Shown one piece after another: positions 36,894 through 45,954 of a stretch of DNA of 64,000 nucleotides. How positions within the stretch are numbered: position 1 is the stretch's first letter; every line of letters starts with the position of its first letter. The position numbers were made by a program, and so were the translations under genes. The DNA comes from JAEXOD01 sp963663265 (lineage in GTDB: Bacteria; Bacteroidota; Ignavibacteria; Ignavibacteriales; Melioribacteraceae), in NCBI GenBank assembly GCA_963663265.2, contig CAXXXM010000002.1:806001-870000 (forward strand), in the 5' to 3' direction. The notes under the pieces were generated by a model. The model made no database searches. It was not told the DNA's origin and was given only the letters and a program-made list of their open reading frames with translations.

Positions 36894-39187
36894 TTCGATA
36901 ATAACTCCATTGATAAACTTGCTTGTTCTTCAATTTTTAATTCCAATAGCGACTGTAAAAAAGCTAAAGTTGATTCTGCTCCTTGATTCTCATTTAAACG
37001 GTCGGGGTGTAAACCATCACGACACCCACCGGTTGATGGATCATAAACTGCAATGTTTAAGTCATTTCTTCCTAAAAACCATTCAAATCCTCTTCGTGCT
37101 TCTTTTGTCCAAAACTTATCACCTGTTATCTTAAATGCTTCCAAACAGGCAGAAACCATAGACTGAGCTTCAATCGGTTGTTGATCAAACCTGGCTTGCT
37201 TCCCTCCTTTTTCATAAAACCCATTTGAACCAATAGGTACAAAGTACCCTTCTTTTGCACGTTGTAGTTCTGAAATCCAAGTTAACGATTCCAGCCCATA
37301 CTGGATGAATAATTTATTTGACATTGATTTACCACCAACCAGTAAGGCATGAGGAATAACGGCATTGCTGTATGAAAGATTTTTTTCAAACCAGTGCCAA
37401 TTTTCCGTATTATTACTTTCATACAATTTGCATAACCTTTCAGACAATTCATCTCTCACGTTACTCACCTTTCTATCACCTTCGTATTTTTGTAAATACT
37501 GACATATTCCCAATAAGGCAAATGACCACGCCCGAGGACTTGTGGTTAACAATATTGCCGGCAAAGCTTTTTCAAATAACCAAGCCGCCATACTCTGCTT
37601 TGCCGTTATAGTCCCTCTATTTAATACAATCCCCAAAGCCCATAATGTTCGCCCTTGACTATCATCCGAACCTTTTTTCTCAAGCCAATTTCTCTGGTAA
37701 TCCATAAAATTTCTAAATTTTTGCTCCTCTTCGTTAAACGCATAGTCTAAAAACGAAAGATATCTTGATGACAAAATTCGCCCGTCTTTATTTCCCAATT
37801 CGTCCAATAGAACACTAACCAATAATGCACGGGCATTATCATCGGTTGTATATCCATGAGCATAATTAGGTGTAGTAAACCGTGCATGTTGAAGTATACC
37901 GGTAAAATCTGACATTGTTTTTAAATGATCAAGGTTTAGTATTGGCAATTGGCTTGGATTTTTGTCTAAAGTGTTCTCAATTAAACCAGACCCTATATAA
38001 TACCTTTTTTCAATTCTTGCTCGTTCAAAACTCTCCATATATTTTTTAGCTACTTCTTTCCAAATCATCGAGCGACCAAACATATACGCTCGTTTACGCA
38101 TAGAATGACGTTTTGATTCATTATTTAACAATCCAATAATTTCCTCCGCCAAAGTTTTAAAATCATTAAATGGGAAAAGAATTCCTCGTTCATCAGCAAG
38201 TATTTCTTGAGCATACCAATAGGGTGTAGAGATAACAGCTTTGCCTGCTCCTACTGTATACGCTAAAGTTCCTGAAGTTATTTGAGTCTCATTTAAGTAT
38301 GGAGTTATATAGATATCAGCTATCCCAATAATTTCTTCAAGTTCTCCCAAAGAAACAAATCGATTGAGAAATACAACATTTCTTTCTACATTCTTTTCTC
38401 TTGCCAACCATTGAAGAAACAACCTGTATGTTTCCCCTTCATGTTTTATTACATTAGGATGAGTGGCTCCTGCAATAATATAAACAATGTTAGGGTATTG
38501 CACTATCACTTCAGGCAAGGCTTTAATAACTGTTTCAATTCCTTTATTTAAAGATAATAATCCAAAGCTTAACAAAACAACTTTTCCTTCAACTCCAAAC
38601 ATGTCTTTATTAAAACTTGGGTCTACAAATGATACATCCGGAATGCCATGTGGAATAACATCTATTTTATCAACATTAATATTATAAATATCATGCAAAA
38701 ATTCAGCACCTCTATTACTCATCACAACCAACCTATCCGATAATAAAGCAACCTCTTCTAAAACTTTTCTGTGGTCAGCATCCGGTTCTTTTAAAATAGT
38801 ATGTAATGTTGTCACAACAGGCATTTGCAAACTTCGTAATAAAGCTAAAATATGACTCCCGGCTTTTCCACCAAATATTCCATATTCAAATTGTAAATTT
38901 ACTATCCCAACTCCGTTTAAGTTTAAAAAGTCTGCCGCTCTAATATACGATTCAATATCTTTCTCCGAAATTTCAAATCTTACTTGGTTAGGATAGGCAT
39001 AATTTCCTTCAACATCATTTATTGGTACAGCAATACAGGTGGTTTTTGGGAATTGTGTAGAAATCGCCTCGCATAAATCAGTTGTAAATGTTGCTATTCC
39101 ACATTGACGCGGTAAGTAATTCCCTATAAAAGCTATTCTCTGAATAGTTGAATCCTTTGATTTTAACTTCACAATATAATTCTCCAT
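36890..39187 (-). CDS. GT4 glycosyltransferase fused to an alpha/alpha-toroid-like domain
   Basis: This 765-residue protein has two parts. Residues 1 to about 395 form a GT-B glycosyltransferase of family GT4: FIGNYLPRQCGIATFTTDL, VIPHGIP, LLSFGLLSLNKGIETVIKAL and PYLNETQITSGTLAYTVGAG with the nucleotide-sugar binding E. Residues about 400-765 are helical with GYTTDDNARALL, DSQGRTLWALG, RFDQQPIEAQSMVSACLEAF and LNENQGAESTLAFLQ, the pattern of an (alpha/alpha)6 glycosidase-like toroid. It overlaps the GH130 gene by ATGA. The pair suggests synthesis and phosphorolytic recycling of a beta-mannan-like storage glycan or glycoconjugate; this is inference from the domain pairing. Confidence 0.88.
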   Translation of the reverse strand: MENYIVKLKSKDSTIQRIAFIGNYLPRQCGIATFTTDLCEAISTQFPKTTCIAVPINDVEGNYAYPNQVRFEISEKDIESYIRAADFLNLNGVGIVNLQFEYGIFGGKAGSHILALLRSLQMPVVTTLHTILKEPDADHRKVLEEVALLSDRLVVMSNRGAEFLHDIYNINVDKIDVIPHGIPDVSFVDPSFNKDMFGVEGKVVLLSFGLLSLNKGIETVIKALPEVIVQYPNIVYIIAGATHPNVIKHEGETYRLFLQWLAREKNVERNVVFLNRFVSLGELEEIIGIADIYITPYLNETQITSGTLAYTVGAGKAVISTPYWYAQEILADERGILFPFNDFKTLAEEIIGLLNNESKRHSMRKRAYMFGRSMIWKEVAKKYMESFERARIEKRYYIGSGLIENTLDKNPSQLPILNLDHLKTMSDFTGILQHARFTTPNYAHGYTTDDNARALLVSVLLDELGNKDGRILSSRYLSFLDYAFNEEEQKFRNFMDYQRNWLEKKGSDDSQGRTLWALGIVLNRGTITAKQSMAAWLFEKALPAILLTTSPRAWSFALLGICQYLQKYEGDRKVSNVRDELSERLCKLYESNNTENWHWFEKNLSYSNAVIPHALLVGGKSMSNKLFIQYGLESLTWISELQRAKEGYFVPIGSNGFYEKGGKQARFDQQPIEAQSMVSACLEAFKITGDKFWTKEARRGFEWFLGRNDLNIAVYDPSTGGCRDGLHPDRLNENQGAESTLAFLQSLLELKIEEQASLSMELLSK

Positions 39188-39571
39188 TTTATTTTTTATT
39201 CTTGAATAAAGACAATTTATTCAATCTTTCTGTTTTTATTGATTCACCATCTTTTAGCTTTTATTTAAAACAATTTTAATACTATGCAGATTAGATCTTC
39301 ATTTTTTTCTATTAATCCCCTTAATTAAATTACATTTCTTTAACCAATTGAATTATTTTTTTATAGTTGATAATATTGAATATAACTTAATTCTAATATT
39401 CATATGGTGAATCAGCATGCAAAACTTTACGTTTTGGATTTAAATCCATACGGTTAATTATATTTACAAAACCCAACAATGCTATTATTACTTTTTTAAT
39501 CCATTTCATACTAACTCCTTTTTTATTTTTATATTTTCTTCTGTTTCATATTCTGTTTATTAAATTTGTAT
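39188..39571. other. Intergenic region holding a small peptide gene
   Basis: Outside the 38-codon gene at 39393-39509 the 384 bases are AT-rich and show no other structure I can name. Confidence 0.5.
39393..39509 (-). CDS. 38-residue membrane-type peptide next to radical SAM gene
   Basis: This minus-strand frame reads MKWIKKVIIALLGFVNIINR followed by MDLNPKRKVLHADSPYEY. It has a perfect AAGGAG ribosome site five bases before the ATG, better than that of most genes nearby. A basic start and a hydrophobic stretch (residues 7-18) suggest a membrane-associated peptide with a charged tail ending in DSPYEY. The start is 62 bases after the stop of the radical SAM gene on the same strand, so the two may share a transcript. 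No family is recognised. It could be a small regulatory peptide, or a substrate of the radical SAM protein. Confidence 0.6.
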   Translation of the reverse strand: MKWIKKVIIALLGFVNIINRMDLNPKRKVLHADSPYEY

Positions 39572-41053
39572 CTAACATGTGTAATACGATATTTTCCTAA
39601 AATGGAATCCATAAATTGTAAATAATATAGCTAAAGAAAATAATTGCGGTTTAAAGAACAACGTCCATAAAAACAATTTCCAATAATAATATCTTTCCTC
39701 ACCAAGTACTCCCAGCTTAAACATCGACTTAAATAATGCTAATACATAGTTAATATCAAAATGAAACACTTTTTTAGTTTTAGGTTCAAATTCTCTTAAA
39801 AATTTCATAGTTCTTTTATAATAATATTTCGGGGAGTATATTGTTTTAACTATTTTTTTATACCCGTCAATAAGTTCCGAAATCTCCATATGTGGAATAA
39901 AGTTAATTGAAAAGTCTGTATTATTTCCATCAAAATTGTGCAACATTCTCCCTTCTGCTGTCATCCTTTTTTGTAGTTTAGTCCCCTTTGGTGCATTTAA
40001 TAAACCTACCATTGCAGTTACTATTCCACTTTCTTGAATAAAATTTATTAGCTTGTCAAAGATATTTTTAGGGTCATTATCAAAACCAACAATAAAACCG
40101 GCTTGAACTTCTAACCCTGCCGCTTGTATTTTTTTTATACTTTCAATTAAATCCCTATTTCTGTTTTGAGTTTTGTTACATTCAATCAGACTTTCTTCAT
40201 TTGGGGATTCTATACCAATAAACAATGAATCAAATCCGGCTTTTACCATCAGGTTCATTAAGTTTTCATCATCTACAATATTTATTGATGCCTCAGTTGT
40301 AAAATAAAACGGATAATTTTTCTCCTTATTCCACTCTGAAATAAGTGGTAAAATTTCTTTTTTCAGTTTAATCTTATTTCCAATAAAATTATCGTCAACA
40401 AAAAACACAGGTCCCCTCCATCCTGTATTATATAATGCATCCAATTCTGCAATCACTTGTTCCTTATTTTTGGTTCTTGGAGTTCTCCCAAACAATACAG
40501 TTATATCACAAAATTCACAATCAAAAGGGCATCCTCTTGAATATTGTATATTCATTGAAGAATAATTCTTTTTTAAAATAAGATTCCAGCTTGGAACAGG
40601 TGTGGTTCTTACATCTGCCCATTCCGATGTGGTATATTTATGTTTAGGATTTGAAGTTTCTAAATCATGCAAAAATAATGGTAATGTAATTTCTGCTTCA
40701 TTTAATACTAAATAGTCAACTTGTTGGTATTCTTCTGCATTACTTGTAAACAAGGGACCCCCTGCTACAATTTTTCTATTTAACTTTTTGCATATGTCAA
40801 TTACTTCTTTTGCTGAATTACTTTGTATATTCATTGCACTAATAAAAATATAATCAGCCCATACTATTGTTTTTTCCAACAAGGGTTGAGTATTCATATC
40901 TATCAGTTTTTTCTCCCATTCTGATGGAAGCATTGAAGCTATTGTTAATAATCCTAAAGGGGGGAAACTTGCCTTTTTTGAAACAAATTTTAAAGCATGT
41001 TTGAAACTCCAAAATGTTTCCGGATATACTGGATTTATTAGTAGAATATTCAT
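39572..41053 (-). CDS. B12-binding domain radical SAM protein, DUF4070-like C-terminus
   Basis: The ATG at 41053 (MNILLINPVYPETFWSF) is preferred over an ATG 12 codons upstream, because homology starts with the MxILLINP strand. The 493-residue protein has an N-terminal cobalamin-binding Rossmann domain (KIVAGGPLFTS, DYLVLNEAE). The radical SAM cluster motif CPFDCEFC, with YSRGCPFDCEFCDI, follows, and then the TIM barrel (FFVDDNFIGNKIKLKK, FIGIESPNEESL, AGFIVGFDND). The C-terminal 150 residues resemble DUF4070, with hydrophobic segments near the end. Such enzymes methylate or rearrange unactivated carbons; the substrate is unknown. It probably sits at the membrane. A small peptide gene lies 62 bases downstream. 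Confidence 0.9.
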   Translation of the reverse strand: MNILLINPVYPETFWSFKHALKFVSKKASFPPLGLLTIASMLPSEWEKKLIDMNTQPLLEKTIVWADYIFISAMNIQSNSAKEVIDICKKLNRKIVAGGPLFTSNAEEYQQVDYLVLNEAEITLPLFLHDLETSNPKHKYTTSEWADVRTTPVPSWNLILKKNYSSMNIQYSRGCPFDCEFCDITVLFGRTPRTKNKEQVIAELDALYNTGWRGPVFFVDDNFIGNKIKLKKEILPLISEWNKEKNYPFYFTTEASINIVDDENLMNLMVKAGFDSLFIGIESPNEESLIECNKTQNRNRDLIESIKKIQAAGLEVQAGFIVGFDNDPKNIFDKLINFIQESGIVTAMVGLLNAPKGTKLQKRMTAEGRMLHNFDGNNTDFSINFIPHMEISELIDGYKKIVKTIYSPKYYYKRTMKFLREFEPKTKKVFHFDINYVLALFKSMFKLGVLGEERYYYWKLFLWTLFFKPQLFSLAILFTIYGFHFRKISYYTC

Positions 41054-41342
41054 TGATATAACTCTCAAAGCAAATATTTGAAATAACACTTTTACTATAA
41101 TTATTAATTATTTTTTATTGAAAACAATTTTAAGCAATTTGCATGCTATAATCGGTTAATAGTTAAAAAATTTTTAAGCCGAAAATTTAATTCTCAATTC
41201 AATACATTTATAAAGAAGAACATTTAACAATAATAGTATCACTTTTTTTTAACATTAATTCAATCACTCAAAAGGATGAAAAATGGACTAAACCAAATGG
41301 ATTAGATTATTCTTCAGTTGTTAATTATGGTAAGTTTTTTGT

Positions 41343-41798
41343 TTAAGCTTTTCTTGCAATATCATCATTTGAATAGGCAACAATTTGCGAAAACAACGAA
41401 TCAACAGATAACGGAGGAAGCACGGTTGCCCCCATACTAACGCGGCGGATTGTTATTAGGAGATCATTTAACGAATTATTCTTTAGAATGAACCCTTTTG
41501 CTCCATTGTTTACGTATTGCATTATATCTGCTTGTACTGGTGCTAAATCCATAATAATTATTTTTTGCAAGGGATAACTATTTATAATTTTTTTAATAAT
41601 AGTCAAGCTATTTGGATTTCGCAGCCCCAAATCAATAAGTAATATGCATGGAGATAATTTATTAGTTCCTTTTAGAATTTAATCAACATCCCCCTCTATC
41701 GCTGACATAACAATATCATCATAAGGCTTAAACATTTCTATTATACCCTTTTTTATCCTTTTATTATTTTCACTTAACAACAAATTAATTTTTTTCAT
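41343..41798 (-). pseudogene. Decayed NarL-type response regulator
   Basis: Translation from the ATG at 41798 gives MKKINLLLSENNKRIKKG..., which aligns with the intact regulator at 41904-42596 (MKKISILLIEDNRLLREG...). A TAA at 41679-41681 interrupts the frame after residue 39 (EGDVD-stop-ILKGTNKLSP). The frame then continues as LLIDLGLRNPNSL ... GAKGFILKNNSLNDLLITIR. It ends at ARKA, before the helix-turn-helix domain that the paralogue has. The acidic pocket ED is changed to EN. The disrupted frame, missing DNA-binding domain and altered pocket together mark a pseudogene of a tandem duplicate. Confidence 0.88.
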
Positions 41799-41903
41799 CA
41801 GTAACTTTATGAACTAAATTAATATGATTTAATTTTTATATAAAAACAATAGGGCAAATGGATTATACTTTGGATTACTTCTTATGGAGTAGAAGGATAC
41901 TAT

Positions 41904-42596
41904 TTATTCCTCTATCAGCGATGGAGATCCTAAAGATTCTTTGTATGATTTAGTAATATGTGCATAATTTGCAATTTGCACACGAGTTTGAATTGATAAT
42001 TTTTCTAAGATATTGTGGACGTGGCTTTTTACAGTATACGGAGAAATGTGGATTTTTTGGGCTATTTCTTTATTTGTATCCCCTTGTGATATTAAATCTA
42101 TAATCTGCTTTTCTCGTTTTGTCATTTTTACAGATTCAATTATTATTGAGGGAGTTGTTGCATGCATATATTGTTCAATAATTTGGGAAAACAACGAAGC
42201 TGTTAGGTCGTGCGGTAAAATTTGTTCGCCTTTCATTACAGCCCTAATTGTCGAATAAAAATCTTCAATATTTGCATCCTTAAGAATAAAACCCGAAACC
42301 CCAGCTTGAACAAATTCCAACACATCTTCTTGTATAGGAATAAGATCCATCACTATAATCTTTATATCGGAGAATTTTTTTTTTATCATTTTTACTAAAA
42401 ACAAGCTGTTTTGACTACGCAAACCTAAATCCAATAAAACAATATGAGGAGAGAGTTTTTCCAATAATAACAAAATATTTTCACCATTTCCAACTGTATC
42501 AACGACATTCATATCTAATTGTTTTTTCAGTAATGCACAAATACCTTCACGTAAAAGACGATTATCTTCAATTAATAAGATGGAGATTTTCTTCAT
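41904..42596 (-). CDS. NarL/LuxR family response regulator
   Basis: From the ATG at 42596 (MKKISILLIEDNRLLREGIC) the product has 230 residues; five more would be added by an upstream start. The receiver domain has the acidic pair ED (10-11), phosphoacceptor Asp56 (IVLLDLGLR) and the Lys of GFILKDAN. The C-terminal LuxR-type helix-turn-helix is MTKREKQIIDLISQGDTNKE followed by IAQKIHISPYTVKSHVHNIL. The IVMDLIPIQEDVLEF segment replaces the usual LT switch with a D, as in several Bacteroidota regulators. No sensor kinase gene adjoins it; the nearest kinase is at 49094. It lies just upstream of its decayed duplicate. Confidence 0.92.
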   Translation of the reverse strand: MKKISILLIEDNRLLREGICALLKKQLDMNVVDTVGNGENILLLLEKLSPHIVLLDLGLRSQNSLFLVKMIKKKFSDIKIIVMDLIPIQEDVLEFVQAGVSGFILKDANIEDFYSTIRAVMKGEQILPHDLTASLFSQIIEQYMHATTPSIIIESVKMTKREKQIIDLISQGDTNKEIAQKIHISPYTVKSHVHNILEKLSIQTRVQIANYAHITKSYKESLGSPSLIEE

Positions 42597-43122
42597 GCTT
42601 GCTTGTACCACTTAACTATTCTTAATTATTTATAATATAATGATTTAATAACTCATTCGCAATATTTTTTTAACTTACTATTCCTTAATGTACTATATTG
42701 GGTGCAACGATAATGGGGAATTATAACTTTTAGAATTTTATATTAATGTCAAATTTTATCTAAAAAAGAATACCCGAAATTAACTTATTTATTGGTTTAA
42801 TGTTGTATTAAATTCTAAATAATTTACGTTTTCAATCATTTATCTTGTAAAACAATAAAAACATTTTTCAGTAATAACCTAAAATTAGACTATGTAAAAA
42901 GATTCTTAGTTTTTTGCAAAATTCGGCGTGATATTAAAAATATAAATATGATCCCTCGAATCTATTTATTAAGACTTAGAGCTAAAATAAATTAATTAAT
43001 ATACTTCATCACATCTTAATAAAACCTTAAGCTTACAACTTACAAAAAAATTTTCTTTCTTAATTATTGTAATTAAATGTAAAAGGTCAAAAACCTTTTT
43101 TGTTTTTGACCTTTTTATAATT
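42597..43122. other. Intergenic region
   Basis: There are 526 AT-rich bases with no frame or RNA that I can support. The only structure is the terminator at 43081-43115. Confidence 0.5.
43081..43115 (-). terminator. Terminator of the PepSY-like gene
   Basis: AAAAGGTCAAAAAC (43081-43094) pairs perfectly with GTTTTTGACCTTTT (43102-43115). On the minus strand it follows the stop at 43123 by seven bases and ends in a T run. Confidence 0.85.
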
Positions 43123-43608
43123 TTATAATCCTAAAAAGTCTAATACGGATTTTTCCGCATCAACATCACTTTTATCTACTTGTTTCCCATCTTTATCAAA
43201 ATAGACTGTAAACTTTGAACCAGCTAAATTAACACCGGCTTCATAAAATTTGTTACCGCTTCTACCGGTTATATCATAAGCTTCATAAACTTTAGAGCCA
43301 GGATATGTTGCTTTTATATACTTACTAATTTCTTTTGGTAATTTAGAACTTGAAATAGCAGTTTTTGTTTCTGTTAATTCACCTTCACTATCCATACATA
43401 TTACAACTGCTTTACCATTTACCTTTGTTTTTGCTTGATATTCTATATTATTTACTTCAGTTTCAGGAACTACAGTCCATTTTACCCCTTTAGCTTTTGG
43501 GTATAATTTTGCAAATGATTCTTTAACTTCAGCTGGAACCTCTGATTCCTGTGCATATGCAGCAACTGCAGCGAATAACAACACGAGTACCATTATTTTT
43601 TTTAACAA
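43123..43608 (-). CDS. Secreted PepSY-like (DUF2874) protein
   Basis: This 161-residue protein has a signal peptide (MLKKIMVLVLLFAAVAAYAQ) and two PepSY-like repeats. Each has the pattern P-x-x-V-K-x-S/F ... YPxAKxVKW ... Y followed by a strand containing x-V-x-x-D-x-x-G (VPAEVKESFAKLYPKAKGVK; LPKEISKYIKATYPGSKVYE, then FTVYFDKDGKQV). PF11396-type proteins are periplasmic and of unknown function, often induced with envelope stress or two-component genes. The KDGKQ C-terminus is the source of the remnant at 35103. It has its own terminator. Confidence 0.87.
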   Translation of the reverse strand: MLKKIMVLVLLFAAVAAYAQESEVPAEVKESFAKLYPKAKGVKWTVVPETEVNNIEYQAKTKVNGKAVVICMDSEGELTETKTAISSSKLPKEISKYIKATYPGSKVYEAYDITGRSGNKFYEAGVNLAGSKFTVYFDKDGKQVDKSDVDAEKSVLDFLGL

Positions 43609-43774
43609 CGTTTTCCTCTATTTAAATTAATTAAAATATTTCACCTGTGAATATACTATTATTTTAAGATTTTTGTTCCTTTCTTACAACATAATTTTTT
43701 AATTCCTTTTTACATATTAATTTCATACTTTTAGTTTTAAATTATTTGTTTTTAATAATAAAACCACATATAAC

Positions 43775-44221
43775 ATGGTAGAAGACTACATTAGGCAAGG
43801 CATTGCAAAGCATATTAACAAGGACTATTTTGGTGCAATTATAGACTTTTCAGAAGCATTATCACTCTCTCCAAACGATTCAGAAGTTTTCTTTTTACGA
43901 GGAGTTTCCAAATATTATATTGAAGATTACGATGCTGCAATTACCGATTTTGATTCTGCACTCAAATTAAATCCTGAATATAACGAATGCTTTTATTATA
44001 GAGGGAATTCTTTTTATAAATTAGAAAAATACGAAAATGCAATCACCGATTATGATAAAGTTTTACAATATGAGCCTGATAATTCTCGAGTATTCTTTAT
44101 TAGAGGATTGACAAAAAGTTTTCTAATGGATTTAGAAGGTTCAAATGCTGATTTTCAAAAAGCCGCCGATTTAGGTTTGCCCGAAGCTAAAGAAGTAATA
44201 AGAAAAAATAAGCTGGGGTAA
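43775..44221 (+). CDS. Small tetratricopeptide repeat protein
   Basis: This 148-residue protein is made of four TPR units (IRQGIAKHINKDYFGAIIDF, VFFLRGVSKYYIEDYDAAIT, CFYYRGNSFYKLEKYENAIT, VFFIRGLTKSFLMDLEGSNA). The acidic Asp/Phe spacing is like that of the larger protein at 23073. There is no signal peptide. It is probably a cytoplasmic adaptor; the partner is unknown. The PepSY-like gene is divergent upstream. No strong ribosome site is seen. Confidence 0.88.
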   Translation: MVEDYIRQGIAKHINKDYFGAIIDFSEALSLSPNDSEVFFLRGVSKYYIEDYDAAITDFDSALKLNPEYNECFYYRGNSFYKLEKYENAITDYDKVLQYEPDNSRVFFIRGLTKSFLMDLEGSNADFQKAADLGLPEAKEVIRKNKLG

Positions 44222-44481
44222 AAAGCTTTTATACTTCATTTACTCATTGTTTAATTTTACCAAATCTAATTTTAACTGCCTTTTATGTAGCAAATCCACG
44301 TAATTTGCTTTCATTGGTTGGCAGAAAAGAGCCTCCTAAATACCATTTTTGAATTTGATTCTTAGGACATTTCTGCTTATATGACTTACAAAATATGTTT
44401 AACATATGTATGCAAGAAATGTTGTAATATCCAAGCACAAGATTATTTCTTTATGAAGTCTTACAAGTAACGATAGACCTT

Positions 44482-45780
44482 TTATTTTGGATATCCTAGC
44501 ACAGTATCAGAAAATGATATTCCAAAACAATTTAAGATATACCTTTCACAAATACATCTCATTATATTATTCCCCTCCATTACTTTTTCATATTGCCCCT
44601 CGAAAGAATCAAACCCATCATGGATGTAAGCATTTCTGAGTTGAGTAAAACTAAAAGTAGACTTGTTTTTTACTTTATTACGAATATCACCTAAAATTTC
44701 TTCAGGGATTAAATCGTTTATACAAATTTTGTTTTTATCTAATAGATCAATGAGATCTTTACTAAAAGAATTGCTTTTTTTGTGATATTTCTTTCTAAAA
44801 AAATCAAGACAGGAATGCCAGTGAATCATCTGCGTTTCAATTGTTGAGGCACAATTAGCAATTTCCATATTTTTAATAAGGTCAAGAAGCGAGTTTCTTT
44901 CGCCAACTTCCATCAGGTCAAAAGAATGAACAATTTTAGTAAAAGTATCTTTTCTTTTGCTAAAATCATTTTTCGCTTTATAATAGTTTTCATTTACTGG
45001 AGGACACCAACGAAATGTTTCAATGTATTTATCATAATTTTCTTCATGATTAAGAATTCGTATATGACTTGAAGTCCAATTAATTCTATCCCGTTCTAAA
45101 AAACTTAATAGTGTAAACAAATTTTCAACATATTTTAATACATTTCTTATATCTGTTTCAAAATTATTGATGTCAAATGGAACTTTAATGCACATTATTG
45201 ACTGTTTTAGAACTGTGACAAGCTCATAAAGTTCATTTGAAGGTAAATCAAAAAATTCATAAGTATCTGAAATTTTGAATTCACCTAAAATAGTTTTAAT
45301 CACAAAATTTTCTTTTCTTAGATCAATCTTGTCAGTTTCAACATCATAATTACCTCTCATCAATCCATAATCTGAATGTTTGATCTGATCAAAACAATTA
45401 TTAGTTACAGCCGTAAGGGGGAAGAAAAACCCCAAATATACAAAGGATTCATCCTTTTTACAGGGCATGTCATGCTCAATGTTAACTTCTTCAACCGGAC
45501 ATGATATAGTATTCCCTTTATTAGATAACGTATAGCTAAATAATTTGTAATTTAATTGAATTGTTTGTACACCATTTGGGAATGAAATTTTAACAGAAAC
45601 TTCAGTAAAGTCGTTATTTAAGTAGTTAATTATGGAAAATGGTGGATTAACCAAAAGTATTTTCATCTCATTGGTTTTATAGGGATTATAAGTAAATTCG
45701 TAGTAAGATCGACCTATATCTCTTCCGTTTATGAAAACATTACCGTAATTTTTTTCAATTTTTGTAAATTCATCATACAT
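44482..45780 (-). CDS. HEPN-motif protein, ApeA-like, at the hipT position
   Basis: This 432-residue protein has no signal peptide. The N-terminal 200 residues are beta-rich and the rest helical. Near the C-terminus SFTQLRNAYIHDG carries R382-N-x3-H387, the R-x4-H active-site motif of HEPN ribonucleases, with helices before (MIHWHSCLDFFRKKYHKKS) and after (MRCICERYILNCFGI). The overall layout, a beta-rich N-terminal part plus a C-terminal HEPN domain, resembles ApeA-type antiphage proteins, but I cannot confirm homology to that family. The ATG is three bases after the stop of the truncated hipT frame, so it is expressed as the fourth cistron of the hipBS operon. Role as toxin or RNase effector is inference. 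Confidence 0.65.
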   Translation of the reverse strand: MYDEFTKIEKNYGNVFINGRDIGRSYYEFTYNPYKTNEMKILLVNPPFSIINYLNNDFTEVSVKISFPNGVQTIQLNYKLFSYTLSNKGNTISCPVEEVNIEHDMPCKKDESFVYLGFFFPLTAVTNNCFDQIKHSDYGLMRGNYDVETDKIDLRKENFVIKTILGEFKISDTYEFFDLPSNELYELVTVLKQSIMCIKVPFDINNFETDIRNVLKYVENLFTLLSFLERDRINWTSSHIRILNHEENYDKYIETFRWCPPVNENYYKAKNDFSKRKDTFTKIVHSFDLMEVGERNSLLDLIKNMEIANCASTIETQMIHWHSCLDFFRKKYHKKSNSFSKDLIDLLDKNKICINDLIPEEILGDIRNKVKNKSTFSFTQLRNAYIHDGFDSFEGQYEKVMEGNNIMRCICERYILNCFGISFSDTVLGYPK

Positions 45781-45783
45781 AAA

Positions 45784-45954
45784 CTAACCTAAAATATTAT
45801 TTATAGAAAAGCTTCTGTTCAATCCGGTTAATAATTCCTCTTTTGTAAAATCAAGCAGATTGAGCATTTTTAATTTAGGATTTATTTTTTGAAGTCCTTT
45901 TATGGAATACAATCCTTCTTCAATAATCTCATATGTAATTGGGCATTTATTCAT
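45784..45954 (-). pseudogene. hipT: Truncated hipT (HipA kinase N-terminal 56 codons)
   Basis: The frame from the ATG at 45954 reads MNKCPITYEIIEEGLYSIKG then LQKINPKLKMLNLLDFTKEE. This is the opening of HipT and of the HipA core kinase (CPITYE, YS-x-KGL, L-x-x-LxFTxEEL). It ends after SFSINNILG, exactly where homologues continue into the SIQGVQPKLS ATP-binding segment. The remaining roughly 250 residues, with all catalytic residues, are absent here and I do not see them elsewhere nearby. The start overlaps hipS by eight bases. The fragment cannot be a kinase. It may be a relic, or a kept short peptide coupling translation to the HEPN gene. Confidence 0.85.

Noticed and set aside
44482..45780. 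Possibility that the gene after hipT is a transposase that disrupted the operon
   Set aside because: No DDE, HUH or recombinase motifs and no terminal repeats; the C-terminal RNxxxH motif fits HEPN better.
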